DNA from: a candidate division FCPU426 bacterium
GTDB taxonomy: Bacteria; Oederibacteriota; Muellerivitia; Muellerivitales; DAHXKG01
Assembly: GCA_027366525.1 (NCBI GenBank)
Contig: DAHXKG010000008.1
Coordinates: 1 to 64,000, forward strand
Direction of reading: 5' to 3'
DNA: 64,000 bases
A program made the translations under genes and the position numbers. The notes under the pieces were generated by a model. It was not told the origin of the DNA. It searched no databases and was given only the letters and a program-made list of their open reading frames with translations. Below are positions 17,200 to 26,791 of the stretch, in pieces (position 1 is the stretch's first letter; every line of letters starts with the position of its first letter).

Positions 17200-17921
17200 T
17201 TGAGTTTGTATTTTTAAAATTAAAACTTCAGATGGAGGGTCAAAAACAGAAAAATCAGAACGGAAACGAAATGGGGTGGATTAAGCGTCTCCGATCTGAA
17301 ATGTCCTTAAACTGGATCAAGTATTCTGTGCTTTTTTTTATCTTGTTTTTTGAAGCGCCAATACAACTTTGGGCCAAAACAACTTCAGCATATCAACCGA
17401 CTACAGTGCTAGTCATTCATACCAAACAACCGAATTTTTCTAATATTAGTACCGCCTCGCTCATTTTCCATTTGATTGTGGCTTTAGTCGTGACCATTGC
17501 TTTGTTATATCTAACGGTTTGGGGTCTTAAGTTGGTCTGGGATAAACGTTCAGCGTGGCGAGCTCCAGTAGAAACCAATCAACCCATTAAAATTTTAACG
17601 TCAACTTATTTGTCTCCACGTAAAGTTGTTTATTTGGTGGAAATTGGAAAGCGTATTTTGGTTTTGGGTGTTGGAACAAATGAGATTTCAAAACTTGAGA
17701 CCATTGAAGATGCCGATGAAATTCAGGCCATTAAACAAGTTACGTCTACCCAAACTTTTCCAACGCTTCTACAAAAAATATTACATCGACAGCAAATCGA
17801 AAAGGAAACTCAAGAAATTTTTGATCAAGGGCATCAAACGCTTTCAGAATATACCAAAAAACTGAAAGAGACCTCAAAACGCATTTCGGATAAGTCAGAT
17901 CAGGATTCGGAAAAAAAATGA
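17196..17921 (+). CDS. fliO: Flagellar biosynthesis protein FliO
   Basis: Assembly factor for the FliP ring; 241 residues from GTG 17196, which overlaps the fliN stop. The first 40 residues are charged. A hydrophobic segment at about 43-60 ends in a signal-like LWA, and the main membrane helix is at about 88-115. After that comes the FliO domain ([30 protein letters not shown]) and a charged coiled tail. Starts at ATG 17232 or 17271 are also in frame and would shorten the odd N-terminus. Weakly conserved family; position before fliP decides the call. Confidence 0.85.
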   Translation: MIEFVFLKLKLQMEGQKQKNQNGNEMGWIKRLRSEMSLNWIKYSVLFFILFFEAPIQLWAKTTSAYQPTTVLVIHTKQPNFSNISTASLIFHLIVALVVTIALLYLTVWGLKLVWDKRSAWRAPVETNQPIKILTSTYLSPRKVVYLVEIGKRILVLGVGTNEISKLETIEDADEIQAIKQVTSTQTFPTLLQKILHRQQIEKETQEIFDQGHQTLSEYTKKLKETSKRISDKSDQDSEKK

Positions 17922-18706
17922 AAAATCGCGGATTTGTCAATTCTAAAATTAGCGGTTGGGTTTGGGGTGTCAGCACATTGCTTTTAGTTGGCTTGATATT
18001 CTTGCCGCATCCCGCGTGGTCAGCAACAGTTCCGATTCCATCGGTGCATTTTGGATTTACTCCGGCAAAGACTCCGCAAGAAGTTGCGATGAGTTTACAA
18101 ATTCTTTTACTTCTAACGGTTTTATCACTCGCTCCGGCTATTTTAATTATGATGACGTGTTTTACCCGTATTATTGTCGTTCTTTCATTTTTAAGACAGG
18201 GGTTGGCTACTCAACAAACGCCGCCCAATCAAGTTTTATTTGGGTTGGCATTATTTTTAACTTTTTTCATTATGAAGCCAACGTTTCAACAGATTAATCA
18301 TCAAGCCCTCCAGCCTTATTTAAATGGACAAATGAGTGAGCCTCAAGCCATTAAAGCTGCTGAAACGCCTTTGAGGGACTTTATGTTAAGACAAACCCGA
18401 GAAAAAGACTTAGCTCTTTTCGTGGAGCTCTCTCATTCAAGTCGTCCCAAAACTCCAGCAGATATTTCAATTTGGGTTTTAATTCCGGCATTCGTCATCA
18501 GTGAATTAAAAAAGGGTTTTGAAATGGGTTTTATCATTTTCATTCCTTTTGCAATTATTGATATGATCACTGCATCCGTTTTAATGTCGATGGGAATGTT
18601 AATGTTACCGCCGGTTTTGATTTCCTTGCCCTTTAAAGTGCTTTTGTTTATTATGGTGGATGGATGGTCTCTAATCGTGCGATCTTTGGTTTTAAGTTAC
18701 CATTAG
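17918..18706 (+). CDS. fliP: Flagellar export gate protein FliP
   Basis: Core of the export gate (FliP5-FliQ4-FliR1). 262 residues with an N-terminal signal-like helix, then LLLLTVLSLAPAILIMMTCFTRIIVVLSFLR, GLALFLTFFIM, and the C-terminal IPFAIIDMITASVLMSMGMLMLPP. These are the most conserved FliP blocks. It overlaps fliO by ATGA. Confidence 0.98.
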   Translation: MKNRGFVNSKISGWVWGVSTLLLVGLIFLPHPAWSATVPIPSVHFGFTPAKTPQEVAMSLQILLLLTVLSLAPAILIMMTCFTRIIVVLSFLRQGLATQQTPPNQVLFGLALFLTFFIMKPTFQQINHQALQPYLNGQMSEPQAIKAAETPLRDFMLRQTREKDLALFVELSHSSRPKTPADISIWVLIPAFVISELKKGFEMGFIIFIPFAIIDMITASVLMSMGMLMLPPVLISLPFKVLLFIMVDGWSLIVRSLVLSYH

Positions 18707-18724
18707 TGTTGGAAGGGATAATCC

Positions 18725-18994
18725 ATGAATGTTGAGTTTATTGCTAATTTGGCAGATAAGACACTTCTGATTACTTTATTAATTAGTGCTCCCATGCTGA
18801 TATTGGGATTGGTTGTGGGTCTAGCCATTTCGGTTTTACAAGCCGTTACTCAAATTCAAGAAATGACGCTTTCATTTATACCTAAAATTATTGCTATTTT
18901 TATAGCAATACTAATTTTCGGAAAATGGATGCTGCTCATTTTATTGAATTTTACATCAAATCTTTGGACGCAACTTCCCAATTATGTTAAGTGA
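18725..18994 (+). CDS. fliQ: Flagellar export gate protein FliQ
   Basis: An 89-residue protein with two membrane helices. The block VVGLAISVLQAVTQIQEMTLSFIPKI is diagnostic for FliQ, which wraps around FliP in the export gate. Length is exactly usual. fliR follows after nine bases. Confidence 0.97.
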   Translation: MNVEFIANLADKTLLITLLISAPMLILGLVVGLAISVLQAVTQIQEMTLSFIPKIIAIFIAILIFGKWMLLILLNFTSNLWTQLPNYVK

Positions 18995-19003
18995 GGAGTT
19001 GAA

Positions 19004-19789
19004 ATGCTTTTTAATCCCATTCAAGCGACCCCTCAGGAAGTTATCGCGTTTATTTTGATTTTTATGCGAATTTCAGGAATTTTTTTAGTTGCGCCTGTAT
19101 TTGCAAGCGCAAATGTTCCCTCAATGGTCAAAGCGAGTTGGACACTAATCGTTTCACTTTTATTATTTCCTGTCATTCCATTTCAGCAGCTTATACTGCC
19201 GACAACAGGGATCCCTCTTTTTTTGGATATTTTAAAAGAATTATTTGTTGGTTTTGTTTTGGGGATGGCTGTATCCATCGTTTTTTCAGCTTTTGAATTA
19301 GCAGGGCAGTTGATTGATATTCAAATGGGTTTTGGATTGGTAAATGTGATTGATCCAGTGACAGGCAGTCAGGTTTCGATTATGGGGAACTATTATTATT
19401 TTGTTGCAACGGTAGTTTTTTTAGCAATTGACGGTCACTATATTTTGTTGCGAGCCATTGCGGCAAGTTTTACGGTAATCCCTTTGGGAACCGTCCATTT
19501 TACAAGTATGCTCGAAGGACAAATGAATCATTTGTTTTCACAAATGTTTTTGATCGGATTTCAAATTGCATTACCGGTAATTGCTGCTTTATTTTTAACC
19601 AATTTAATTTCTGGCATTGTGGCCCGCACCATTCCCCAAATGAACGTTTTTATTGTTACCATGCCCTTAAATATTGCGGTTGGACTTTTAATTGCCGCGG
19701 TTTCAATGAGTTTTACCGTATATCTTACGGGTCAGGTTTTTAATAATACGTATCACGAACTAGCGGATTTGATTCAGTCAATGCGTTAA
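19004..19789 (+). CDS. fliR: Flagellar export gate protein FliR
   Basis: 261-residue multi-spanning protein that completes the export gate. Visible blocks: RISGIFLVAPVFAS, a KELFVGFVLGMAVSIVFSAFELAGQLIDIQMGFG stretch, and NVFIVTMPLNIAVGLLI. These match FliR in order and spacing. Ribosome site TGAGGAG. Confidence 0.97.
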   Translation: MLFNPIQATPQEVIAFILIFMRISGIFLVAPVFASANVPSMVKASWTLIVSLLLFPVIPFQQLILPTTGIPLFLDILKELFVGFVLGMAVSIVFSAFELAGQLIDIQMGFGLVNVIDPVTGSQVSIMGNYYYFVATVVFLAIDGHYILLRAIAASFTVIPLGTVHFTSMLEGQMNHLFSQMFLIGFQIALPVIAALFLTNLISGIVARTIPQMNVFIVTMPLNIAVGLLIAAVSMSFTVYLTGQVFNNTYHELADLIQSMR

Positions 19790-19818
19790 ATTCTAAATTA
19801 AACAGTAGGTAAAAATAC

Positions 19819-20874
19819 ATGGCCGATCCAGCAAAAACAGAACGAGCAACCCCGAGACGTCGTCAAGAGGCGCGCGAACGAGGCCAAGTAATTCGATCCG
19901 TTGAAATTAATTCCGTGGTGATTTTACTCATGGCGGTTTTGTTTTTTCGCTTTGCAGGTAGCTATGTATTTCGACACTTGGCCCGAAGTATGGTGTTTGC
20001 CTATCAGAATCTTTCAGTCCCGTTTAGCATCCAAAATGTTTATACGTACGGACTTTTTTATTTAATGACGATATTCCAGATTTTAATGCCCATTCTCATG
20101 GTCATCTTGATTGTTAGTCTGCTGGTTAATTATCTTCAAATAGGGGTTCTATTTACAGTCCAGCCTTTAATGCCCAAGTTTGACAACATCAATCCCATTT
20201 CAGGATTTAAAAAAATATTTTCAATGCGATCTTTGGCGGAGGGTGTGAAATCCATCCTTAAACTAATCATTTTAGGATGGGTCGGTTATTTTAGTGTGAA
20301 AGATGCTTTGCCCAAATTGATTCCAACGATGAGCATGTCGAATATTGGCTCCTTGATATTTGTGGGCGAATTGACTTTAGGGGTTTTAGTAAAAATCCTT
20401 TTAGCCTTTTGTGTTTTGGCTGCTTTGGATTATGCGTTTCAACGCTGGGATTATGAACAAAGCTTGAAAATGACGCGTCAAGAAATTCGGGACGAATTCC
20501 GTCAAACAGAAGGAAATCCATTGATGAAATCCAGAATTCGTCAAATTCAGCGTGAAATGAGTCGTCAACGGATGTTTGAAGCCATTGCGACGGCCGATGT
20601 TATCATTACTAATCCGACTCATATTGCAGTGGCCTTGAAATACTCCAAAGAAATGAGTGCTCCCACGGTTTTAGCAAAAGGAGAACGGCTAATTGCCGAG
20701 CGAATTAAGGCGACGGCTCTTGCAAATAAGATTCCTATTGTGGAGAATCCACCGCTTGCACGAGCGATTTTTAAATCATGTTTGGTAGGATCCCAGATCC
20801 CCAATAGTTTATTTGAGGCAGTGGCAGAAGTATTAGCATTTGTTTATCGATTAAATCAAGCTAAAGTTCGTTAA
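19819..20874 (+). CDS. flhB: Flagellar export switch protein FlhB
   Basis: Controls the substrate switch from rod/hook to filament export. 351 residues: N-terminal KTERATPRRRQEARERGQV, four membrane helices (about 28-210), and the cytoplasmic domain with the autocleavage motif NPTH at about 265-268 (VIITNPTHIAVALKY). The end reads ARAIFKSCLVGSQIPNSLFEAVAEVLAFVY. A second, cleavage-motif-free copy of the C-domain lies at 30078. Confidence 0.98.
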   Translation: MADPAKTERATPRRRQEARERGQVIRSVEINSVVILLMAVLFFRFAGSYVFRHLARSMVFAYQNLSVPFSIQNVYTYGLFYLMTIFQILMPILMVILIVSLLVNYLQIGVLFTVQPLMPKFDNINPISGFKKIFSMRSLAEGVKSILKLIILGWVGYFSVKDALPKLIPTMSMSNIGSLIFVGELTLGVLVKILLAFCVLAALDYAFQRWDYEQSLKMTRQEIRDEFRQTEGNPLMKSRIRQIQREMSRQRMFEAIATADVIITNPTHIAVALKYSKEMSAPTVLAKGERLIAERIKATALANKIPIVENPPLARAIFKSCLVGSQIPNSLFEAVAEVLAFVYRLNQAKVR

Positions 20875-20955
20875 TAAATCTTTTTGAAAATTTCAAATAA
20901 TGTGTAAAATACTTTCGAATGAGTTGTTTATTTAACAGTGGAGAGAAAAATACGT

Positions 20956-23034
20956 ATGGCAGATATTGCGGCAAATCCAATTCAGCGCTATAGCGACTTA
21001 GTAGTTGCTTTTGCGGTTGTCATGGTGATTTTTATGCTTTTTATTCCTTTGCCGCCAGTGGTGTTGGATATCCTGATCTCTCTGAATATTACAATGGCTT
21101 TGGTAGTGGTTTTGATTACGATGTACACATTGGAACCATTGAATTTTTCTATTTTTCCTACCCTCCTATTAATTACAACGCTATTTCGATTGGCGTTGAA
21201 TGTATCCGCCACACGTTTAATTTTGTTGCATGGTTCGCAAGGGCCAGGCGTAGCTGGAAAAGTGATTGAATCGATTGGACATGTGGTGGTGGGTGGTAAC
21301 TACTGGGTGGGTTTTGTTATTTTCCTGATTTTAATTGTAATTCAATTTGTAGTTATTACTAATGGTGCGCAACGTGTTGCAGAAGTTGCAGCTCGATTTA
21401 CTTTGGATGCAATGCCGGGTAAGCAAATGGCTATCGATGCCGATCTTAATTCTGGATTGATTACCGATGATCAGGCTCGTAAGCGAAGAAAAGAAGTTGA
21501 GCGAGAAGCGGATTTTTATGGAGCCATGGATGGAGCTAGTAAATTTGTACGCGGTGATGCCATTGCGGCGATTGTGATCGTAATCATCAATGTTTTGGGA
21601 GGTTTTGCAGTTGGCATGTTAAGTGGAGGAATGACAGTCACAGAAGTTTTGAAGCGATATACACTGTTGAGCATTGGAGATGGACTCGCGACTCAAATTC
21701 CTGCCTTATTACTTTCTACTGCAACTGGTATTGTTGTTACGCGAGCCGCTTCTGATTCAAATCTAGGTACCGATTTAATTAAACAAATTATTGCTCAACC
21801 TCGTGCGCTTTGGATTGCCGCCGGTGTTTTATTTTTCTTTGCACTTATTCCGGGTATGCCTCATTTTGCATTTTTCTTGATTTCAATAGCTACCGGTTGG
21901 TTGGCCTACTATTTACAATCCGTCATTCGAAAAGAAACGTTAGATGCAGAAAATTTAAAAGCCCAGCAAAAATCAGAAAAAAAACGGGAACCGGAAAATG
22001 TTGCTTCGTTGCTTCCATTAGATACTTTGGAAATTGAGATCGGGTATAGCTTGATTCCTTTGGTTGATGAAGCGCAGGGTGGGGATTTATTAGAGCGCAT
22101 TACTTCTATTCGACGTCAGATGGCAACAGATCTAGGGCTTATTGTTCCTCCCATTCGTATTCGTGATAATGTCCAGTTGTTGCCTGCGGAGTATATTATC
22201 AAATTGAAGGGAGTCGAAATTGCTCGCTGGAAAATTATGCCTGGACACTTGCTGGCAATGCCGACCGGCCCTCAACTTTCCAAGATCGAAGGGATTGAAA
22301 CCAAAGAGCCCACCTTCAATTTGACGTCTTATTGGATTACTGAAGAAGAAAAAGTCATGGCGGAAAAAAATGGATATTCGGTGGTGGATATTTCGACCGT
22401 TATTGCAACGCATTTAACGGAAGTTATTCGTAATTATGCATTTGAATTTTTAAGCCGGCAAAATGTTTCAAAGCTTTTGGATGGATTGAAAAAAGATGCT
22501 TCGGCGGTTGTGGATGAGCTTATTCCAGGGCAATTAAGTATTGGTGATTTGCAAAAAATTTTAAGGAATCTGTTGAAAGAGCACATACCGATTCGAGATT
22601 TAGAAACGATTTTGGAATCCATTGCGGATCACGTTCGGGAAACCAAAGATATACAGATTTTGACGGAATTTGCTCGTCGATCACTTGCGCGTTCGATTAC
22701 CAAATTATATCAAGCTACAGATGGAAAAATTTATTCTTTGAACGTTGATCCCCAACTTGAAAAATTGATTATGGACTCGGTTCAAAATACGGAATCGGGG
22801 AATGCCAATTTAGATCCGCGATTGATTCAAAAAATATTAAGGAGTTTATCCGTAGGTATTGAACGAATGATTGCAGAACATCGAACGCCTTTGGTTTTGT
22901 GCTCAGCAGCGGTGAGACCTTATTTTAAAAAAATTATTGAGCGATTAGTACCGAATTTGGTGGTTATATCGGTTAGCGAAGTTCTGCCGAAAACCGGTAT
23001 TCAAACCGTGGGAACCATTGAGGCGAGTCCATGA
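20956..23034 (+). CDS. flhA: Flagellar export gate protein FlhA
   Basis: About 692 residues: eight predicted membrane helices in the first half and a large cytoplasmic ring domain. Characteristic blocks are EPLNFSIFPTLLLITTLFRLALNVSATRLIL, the FHIPEP-region GNYWVGFVIFLILIVIQFVVIT, FTLDAMPGKQMAIDADLNSGLI, and GAMDGASKFVRGDAIAAI. The start is ATG 20956 with GGAGAG about ten bases upstream. A GTG at 20938 is in frame but lacks a ribosome site. The 81-base spacer after flhB contains a weak promoter-like pair (TTGAAA and TAAAAT, spacing 15). Confidence 0.98.
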   Translation: MADIAANPIQRYSDLVVAFAVVMVIFMLFIPLPPVVLDILISLNITMALVVVLITMYTLEPLNFSIFPTLLLITTLFRLALNVSATRLILLHGSQGPGVAGKVIESIGHVVVGGNYWVGFVIFLILIVIQFVVITNGAQRVAEVAARFTLDAMPGKQMAIDADLNSGLITDDQARKRRKEVEREADFYGAMDGASKFVRGDAIAAIVIVIINVLGGFAVGMLSGGMTVTEVLKRYTLLSIGDGLATQIPALLLSTATGIVVTRAASDSNLGTDLIKQIIAQPRALWIAAGVLFFFALIPGMPHFAFFLISIATGWLAYYLQSVIRKETLDAENLKAQQKSEKKREPENVASLLPLDTLEIEIGYSLIPLVDEAQGGDLLERITSIRRQMATDLGLIVPPIRIRDNVQLLPAEYIIKLKGVEIARWKIMPGHLLAMPTGPQLSKIEGIETKEPTFNLTSYWITEEEKVMAEKNGYSVVDISTVIATHLTEVIRNYAFEFLSRQNVSKLLDGLKKDASAVVDELIPGQLSIGDLQKILRNLLKEHIPIRDLETILESIADHVRETKDIQILTEFARRSLARSITKLYQATDGKIYSLNVDPQLEKLIMDSVQNTESGNANLDPRLIQKILRSLSVGIERMIAEHRTPLVLCSAAVRPYFKKIIERLVPNLVVISVSEVLPKTGIQTVGTIEASP

Positions 23035-24200
23035 GAATTAAACGATATGAAGCGCCCAGTATTCAAGAAGCTTTAATGAAGGTTAAAAAAGATTTAGGTC
23101 CAGATGCAGTTATTCTTTATACCCGAACCTTTAAAAAGGGCGGGATGTTTGGTTTCTTGGGTAAAACGACGGCAGAAATTACTGCGGGAATTGATTTGAA
23201 CTTATTGGAAGATGTCGCTAAAAAAAAACCGGTAGTTACTCCGGCTGCGCCGATAGGTGATTTGCCGACCGAGAAAAAAGAAACTCCAGTTGTTTTTTCC
23301 GATCCCACACGACAGAAAATAAAAGCTCTTCAACGCGAGCTCAATGAGATGAAAACAACCACTTATTCCAATACACTAAGAGATATTCATCCTGCAAATA
23401 ATACGTTGTTATTATCGGAAGGGTTTGCGCGATTAAAAAAAATTTTTTTAAAACAGGAATTGGAAGAACTGCTTGCACAACAAATGATTCAAGGGATGAT
23501 TAATGATAAAATTGATCCTGAGAATATGCCGGATGTGACCATGTGGCTTCAGCGATTTATTGCTCGAACGTTAAAAATCGCATTGCCCCATTCCACCAAT
23601 TCCGGATCCAAAGTCATGGCTTTTGTTGGATCAACCGGTGTTGGAAAAACTACAACATTAGCTAAATTAGCGGCTCGATTTGCGTTGATGGAAAAGAAAA
23701 AAATTGTTTTAATCACAGCGGATACCTACCGTATTGCAGCTACGGAACAACTGAAAACATATGGCGGTATTATGGGCATTCCGGTTGAAGTTGCCTTTTC
23801 TCCGGCGGAAGTTTTTGAGGTGATCCAACGCTATCAAAAAATGGATTTGATTTTACTGGATACAGCTGGCCGCAGTCCTACCAATGATCATCAAATGCAA
23901 GAATTGAAACAATTGATTTTTCAATCTCAGATTGATGAAATTTATTTAGTCTTATCAGCAACGACGAAATATTGGGATATGATTCGAATTATTGAGCGAT
24001 TTGGATCTTATGTACCAATTAATCGTTTGATTTTCACTAAGTTGGATGAAACGCGGTATTATGGTGCCTTTGTCAATCTTATGGTGAATTTTCAAATTCC
24101 TTTAGCTTATTTTTGTGTAGGGCAGAATGTGCCGGATGACTTGGAGATTCCTGAAGCGAAATCGCTATCCGAACGCATTACGCAAGCTTTATTAAATTAA
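23031..24200 (+). CDS. flhF: Flagellar SRP-like GTPase FlhF
   Basis: SRP-family GTPase that helps place the flagellum. 389 residues: the N-terminal B domain (MRIKRYEAPSIQEALMKVKKDLGPDAVILYTR), an N domain, then the G domain with GSTGVGKTTT at about 200-208, ITADTYRIAATEQLKTY, DTAGRSPTND and TKLDE. It overlaps flhA by ATGA and is followed by its partner flhG. Confidence 0.97.
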   Translation: MRIKRYEAPSIQEALMKVKKDLGPDAVILYTRTFKKGGMFGFLGKTTAEITAGIDLNLLEDVAKKKPVVTPAAPIGDLPTEKKETPVVFSDPTRQKIKALQRELNEMKTTTYSNTLRDIHPANNTLLLSEGFARLKKIFLKQELEELLAQQMIQGMINDKIDPENMPDVTMWLQRFIARTLKIALPHSTNSGSKVMAFVGSTGVGKTTTLAKLAARFALMEKKKIVLITADTYRIAATEQLKTYGGIMGIPVEVAFSPAEVFEVIQRYQKMDLILLDTAGRSPTNDHQMQELKQLIFQSQIDEIYLVLSATTKYWDMIRIIERFGSYVPINRLIFTKLDETRYYGAFVNLMVNFQIPLAYFCVGQNVPDDLEIPEAKSLSERITQALLN

Positions 24201-24230
24201 ATAAAATATTTTCAACTCTTGGGAGATGAC

Positions 24231-25145
24231 GTGGAAGATCAAGCAGAGAAACTTCGAAAATTAATGGCACAGTTGCAGCCCCCCTTGGAGCGAGAGCCCA
24301 TTCGGCCAATGCTTCAAAAAACAACTCGCGTCTTAACTGTTACCAGTGGCAAGGGCGGGGTGGGGAAAAGCAACATTGCCGTGAATTTAGCCTTGTCTTT
24401 TGCCAAACGTGGGTTAAAGGTTTTACTCATCGACGCCGATATGGGTTTGGCAAATATTGATGTACTATTAGGCCTTGTGCCTCAATTTAATTTGTTTCAT
24501 GTCCTTCTGGGTGAAAAAAATTTAAAAGAAATTATTATTCCAACTTTTTATGGGTTACAATTGATTGCAGCCGGATCTGGAGGGATTAAAGAGCTCGCCA
24601 ATTTAGATGAAATGCAACGTAACCGTTTTTTAAATTTAATTTTTGAATTAAATTTAAATCTGGATATGATTATTATTGACACAGGTGCCGGTATTAGTCG
24701 AAATGTTCTTTCTTTTGTTTTAGCGGCTCAGGAAATATTATTGGTGACAACTCCAGAGCCGACAGCTTTAATGGATGCATATGGTATGATTAAAGTGATT
24801 CACATGGAACAAAAATCAGCAAGAATTCGCGTCATTGTTAACATGGCTTCTCCGGGCCAGGAAGCGCATGAAGCGGGAAACAAACTGGTTATTTTATCAA
24901 AAAGATTTTTGAATATGGATATTGAAGTGTTGGGAACAGTTCCTAGGGATGCTGAAATGTTACGAGCGGTTCGAGAGCAAAAACCTATTTTACTTTCTTC
25001 AGTTGCAAGTGCTTCTGCCGTTAGTATTCATCAGTTGGCAAACCAATTGCTTTCAATACCGATATCAGAGGAAGTGGGGACTAGTTTAGGTTCTTTTTTT
25101 AGACGTGTAACAGAATTATTTGGAGGCAAATCATTTGGTAACTGA
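24231..25145 (+). CDS. flhG: Flagellar number regulator FlhG (MinD-like ATPase)
   Basis: ParA/MinD-family ATPase that counteracts FlhF and limits flagellar number. About 304 residues; the deviant Walker A GKGGVGKS lies at about 40-47, then LIDADMGLANIDVLLGL and IIIDTGAGIS. The N-terminus has LRKLM, resembling the helix that stimulates FlhF. I start at GTG 24231 because GGGAG lies five bases before it; the TTG at 24219 overlaps that site. Confidence 0.95.
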   Translation: MEDQAEKLRKLMAQLQPPLEREPIRPMLQKTTRVLTVTSGKGGVGKSNIAVNLALSFAKRGLKVLLIDADMGLANIDVLLGLVPQFNLFHVLLGEKNLKEIIIPTFYGLQLIAAGSGGIKELANLDEMQRNRFLNLIFELNLNLDMIIIDTGAGISRNVLSFVLAAQEILLVTTPEPTALMDAYGMIKVIHMEQKSARIRVIVNMASPGQEAHEAGNKLVILSKRFLNMDIEVLGTVPRDAEMLRAVREQKPILLSSVASASAVSIHQLANQLLSIPISEEVGTSLGSFFRRVTELFGGKSFGN

Positions 25146-25527
25146 TAAAGCACATCAAAAACGTAATTTTTTTCGATTGGATGTTATGCTTCCTGTTAAG
25201 TATAGAAAATTTACAGGGGATCCTGTTTTTGATGGGATCGTCTCGTTGGGACGAACCCTGAATTTATCGAGCGGAGGAATGATTTTAACCGTTCCCAATA
25301 ACTTAATAGTGGGAACTAAGTTAGATATGGAGGTAGAACTACCTAAAAATCAGAAGCTTTATTTGGTGGGAAAAGTTTTAGGTGGAGAAACTCAAGTTTT
25401 TGGCGGAGTTGAGCGTCGCATGGAAAAAATTGCTTTTGTGGAAGTTGATGATGATACGAAAGATCAAATTATGAAGTTTATTTTAAATGAGCAACGCAAA
25501 ATTCAACGAAAAGAAAAACGGTCCTGA
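25135..25527 (+). CDS. PilZ-domain protein, probable c-di-GMP receptor
   Basis: About 130 residues with one PilZ domain. The c-di-GMP contact motifs are present: RNFFR near the start (RxxxR type) and NLSSGG (D/NxSxxG type). It starts most likely at TTG 25135, preceded by GGAGG eight bases upstream, and overlaps the end of flhG by 11 bases. A PilZ protein in this place suggests that c-di-GMP tunes motor speed or assembly, as YcgR-type proteins do elsewhere. No YcgR N-terminal domain is present. Confidence 0.88.
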   Translation: MVTDKAHQKRNFFRLDVMLPVKYRKFTGDPVFDGIVSLGRTLNLSSGGMILTVPNNLIVGTKLDMEVELPKNQKLYLVGKVLGGETQVFGGVERRMEKIAFVEVDDDTKDQIMKFILNEQRKIQRKEKRS

Positions 25528-25540
25528 AAAGGAGAATCAA

Positions 25541-25945
25541 GTGGCACGAAAAAAAAGCAAAAAATTTTATGAAATTACGAAAGAAAAACCGATTACATGG
25601 TGGGAGATTATTCTAACTATCGGAGCCATGGGTGCGGCTATCGGTTTTTTTCTGTCACTAACGATCGGCATTGGAGTGGCCGGTTATCCTTTGGATTCGC
25701 TTCTTTTTAACTCCATTCTATCATGTGTTTTGGGGTTTGGCGTGGGGTTGCTTTTAGGTTATATAATTGTACATTACTTGGAAACGCTATTAGTGGAGGC
25801 CGGAATTTTAAAACTCGATAAGGTGGAAGAAGCCAAGACGTCACCAGAATCCGGAGCGACTTCAGAAGTCCAGGCCGCTTCAGCGGAGGTTGATAAAGGG
25901 AAGTCAGTAGATTATGTTCTCCCGGAATTTTCTCCAGAGAATTAA
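25541..25945 (+). CDS. Small two-helix membrane protein, function unknown
   Basis: About 134 residues. A basic N-terminus (MARKKSKKFYEI) is followed by two membrane helices (about 24-48 and 54-78) rich in Gly, then an acidic, Ala/Ser-rich cytoplasmic or periplasmic tail. I do not recognise a family. The GTG at 25541 follows AAAAGGAGAA and is preferred over the ATG at 25487, which would overlap the PilZ gene by 41 bases. fliA begins directly after its stop. Its place between a PilZ gene and fliA suggests a flagellar accessory role. Confidence 0.75.
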   Translation: MARKKSKKFYEITKEKPITWWEIILTIGAMGAAIGFFLSLTIGIGVAGYPLDSLLFNSILSCVLGFGVGLLLGYIIVHYLETLLVEAGILKLDKVEEAKTSPESGATSEVQAASAEVDKGKSVDYVLPEFSPEN

Positions 25946-26791
25946 ATGCGTGGAGTCAACAATGAAAAACAGTTGGATCAGATTTGGCATAGATTTTTAA
26001 AGGAAAAGAGTGCACAATTACGTGAAGAATTGGCAAAATCATATTTTTATTTGGTACAAGTGGAATCACGCAGACTTTCAGCCCGGTTACCTTTTCAAGT
26101 ATTCCGCGAGAAAAAAGATGATTTGTTTTCAGCGGGGATGGTGGGATTGCTTCAAGCGTTGGATCATTTTAAAATCCCAAAAGTTTATGAAAGTGTGGGA
26201 AGAGCTTTTGAGGTCTATGCGAGATTTCGGATTCGCGGACAAATGGTGGATGAATTGCGGACGTTGGATTTTGCCAAACGCAATTTGCGCAAACAGGCAC
26301 GAATTATTTGGGAGGCAGAGGAGGCGTTATATCAAATTTTAGGTCGCACCCCAACGGCCGAGGAGGTAACAAACAAGATCGGCATTCCAGTCGAGGAATT
26401 TTACAATTGTTTAGCAGAAATTAACATGCTAAATCTTTTGTCGTTAGATGCCCAAAATGTCGAAACCGAAAAATTCGGGTTGAATCATGAAAAGTTACCC
26501 GATACGAAAACAGTAAGTGCTGTGGATCAATTGGAGCAAAAAGAGCGGCTGGAAATCATTAAAAATTTGATAAAAGCACTGGGTGATGCAGAACAAAAAG
26601 TGCTACAACTTTATTATTTAGAAACATTAACGTTTAAAGAAATTGGTCAAGTTTTAAAATTAACGGAATCGAGGGTTTGCCAAATTCATCATACGGCAAT
26701 TTTCCGGATTCAATCGATGATTGAAAGGGGTAATTATTATGGTAGTGCTCAAAGATATGAACGGGTACATCACCATTACAACCGAGAGTGA
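25946..26791 (+). CDS. fliA: RNA polymerase sigma factor FliA (sigma-28)
   Basis: Sigma factor for late flagellar genes; 281 residues. Region 2 reads DLFSAGMVGLLQALDHF and FEVYARFRIRGQMVDELRTLDF; region 3 contains LGRTPTAEEVTNKIGI; region 4 has LYYLETLTFKEIGQVLKLTESRVCQIHHTAI. After region 4 there is an unusual tail of about 22 residues, rich in Tyr and His, which overlaps the next gene by 53 bases. The anti-sigma factor FlgM is encoded at 39630. Confidence 0.96.
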   Translation: MRGVNNEKQLDQIWHRFLKEKSAQLREELAKSYFYLVQVESRRLSARLPFQVFREKKDDLFSAGMVGLLQALDHFKIPKVYESVGRAFEVYARFRIRGQMVDELRTLDFAKRNLRKQARIIWEAEEALYQILGRTPTAEEVTNKIGIPVEEFYNCLAEINMLNLLSLDAQNVETEKFGLNHEKLPDTKTVSAVDQLEQKERLEIIKNLIKALGDAEQKVLQLYYLETLTFKEIGQVLKLTESRVCQIHHTAIFRIQSMIERGNYYGSAQRYERVHHHYNRE

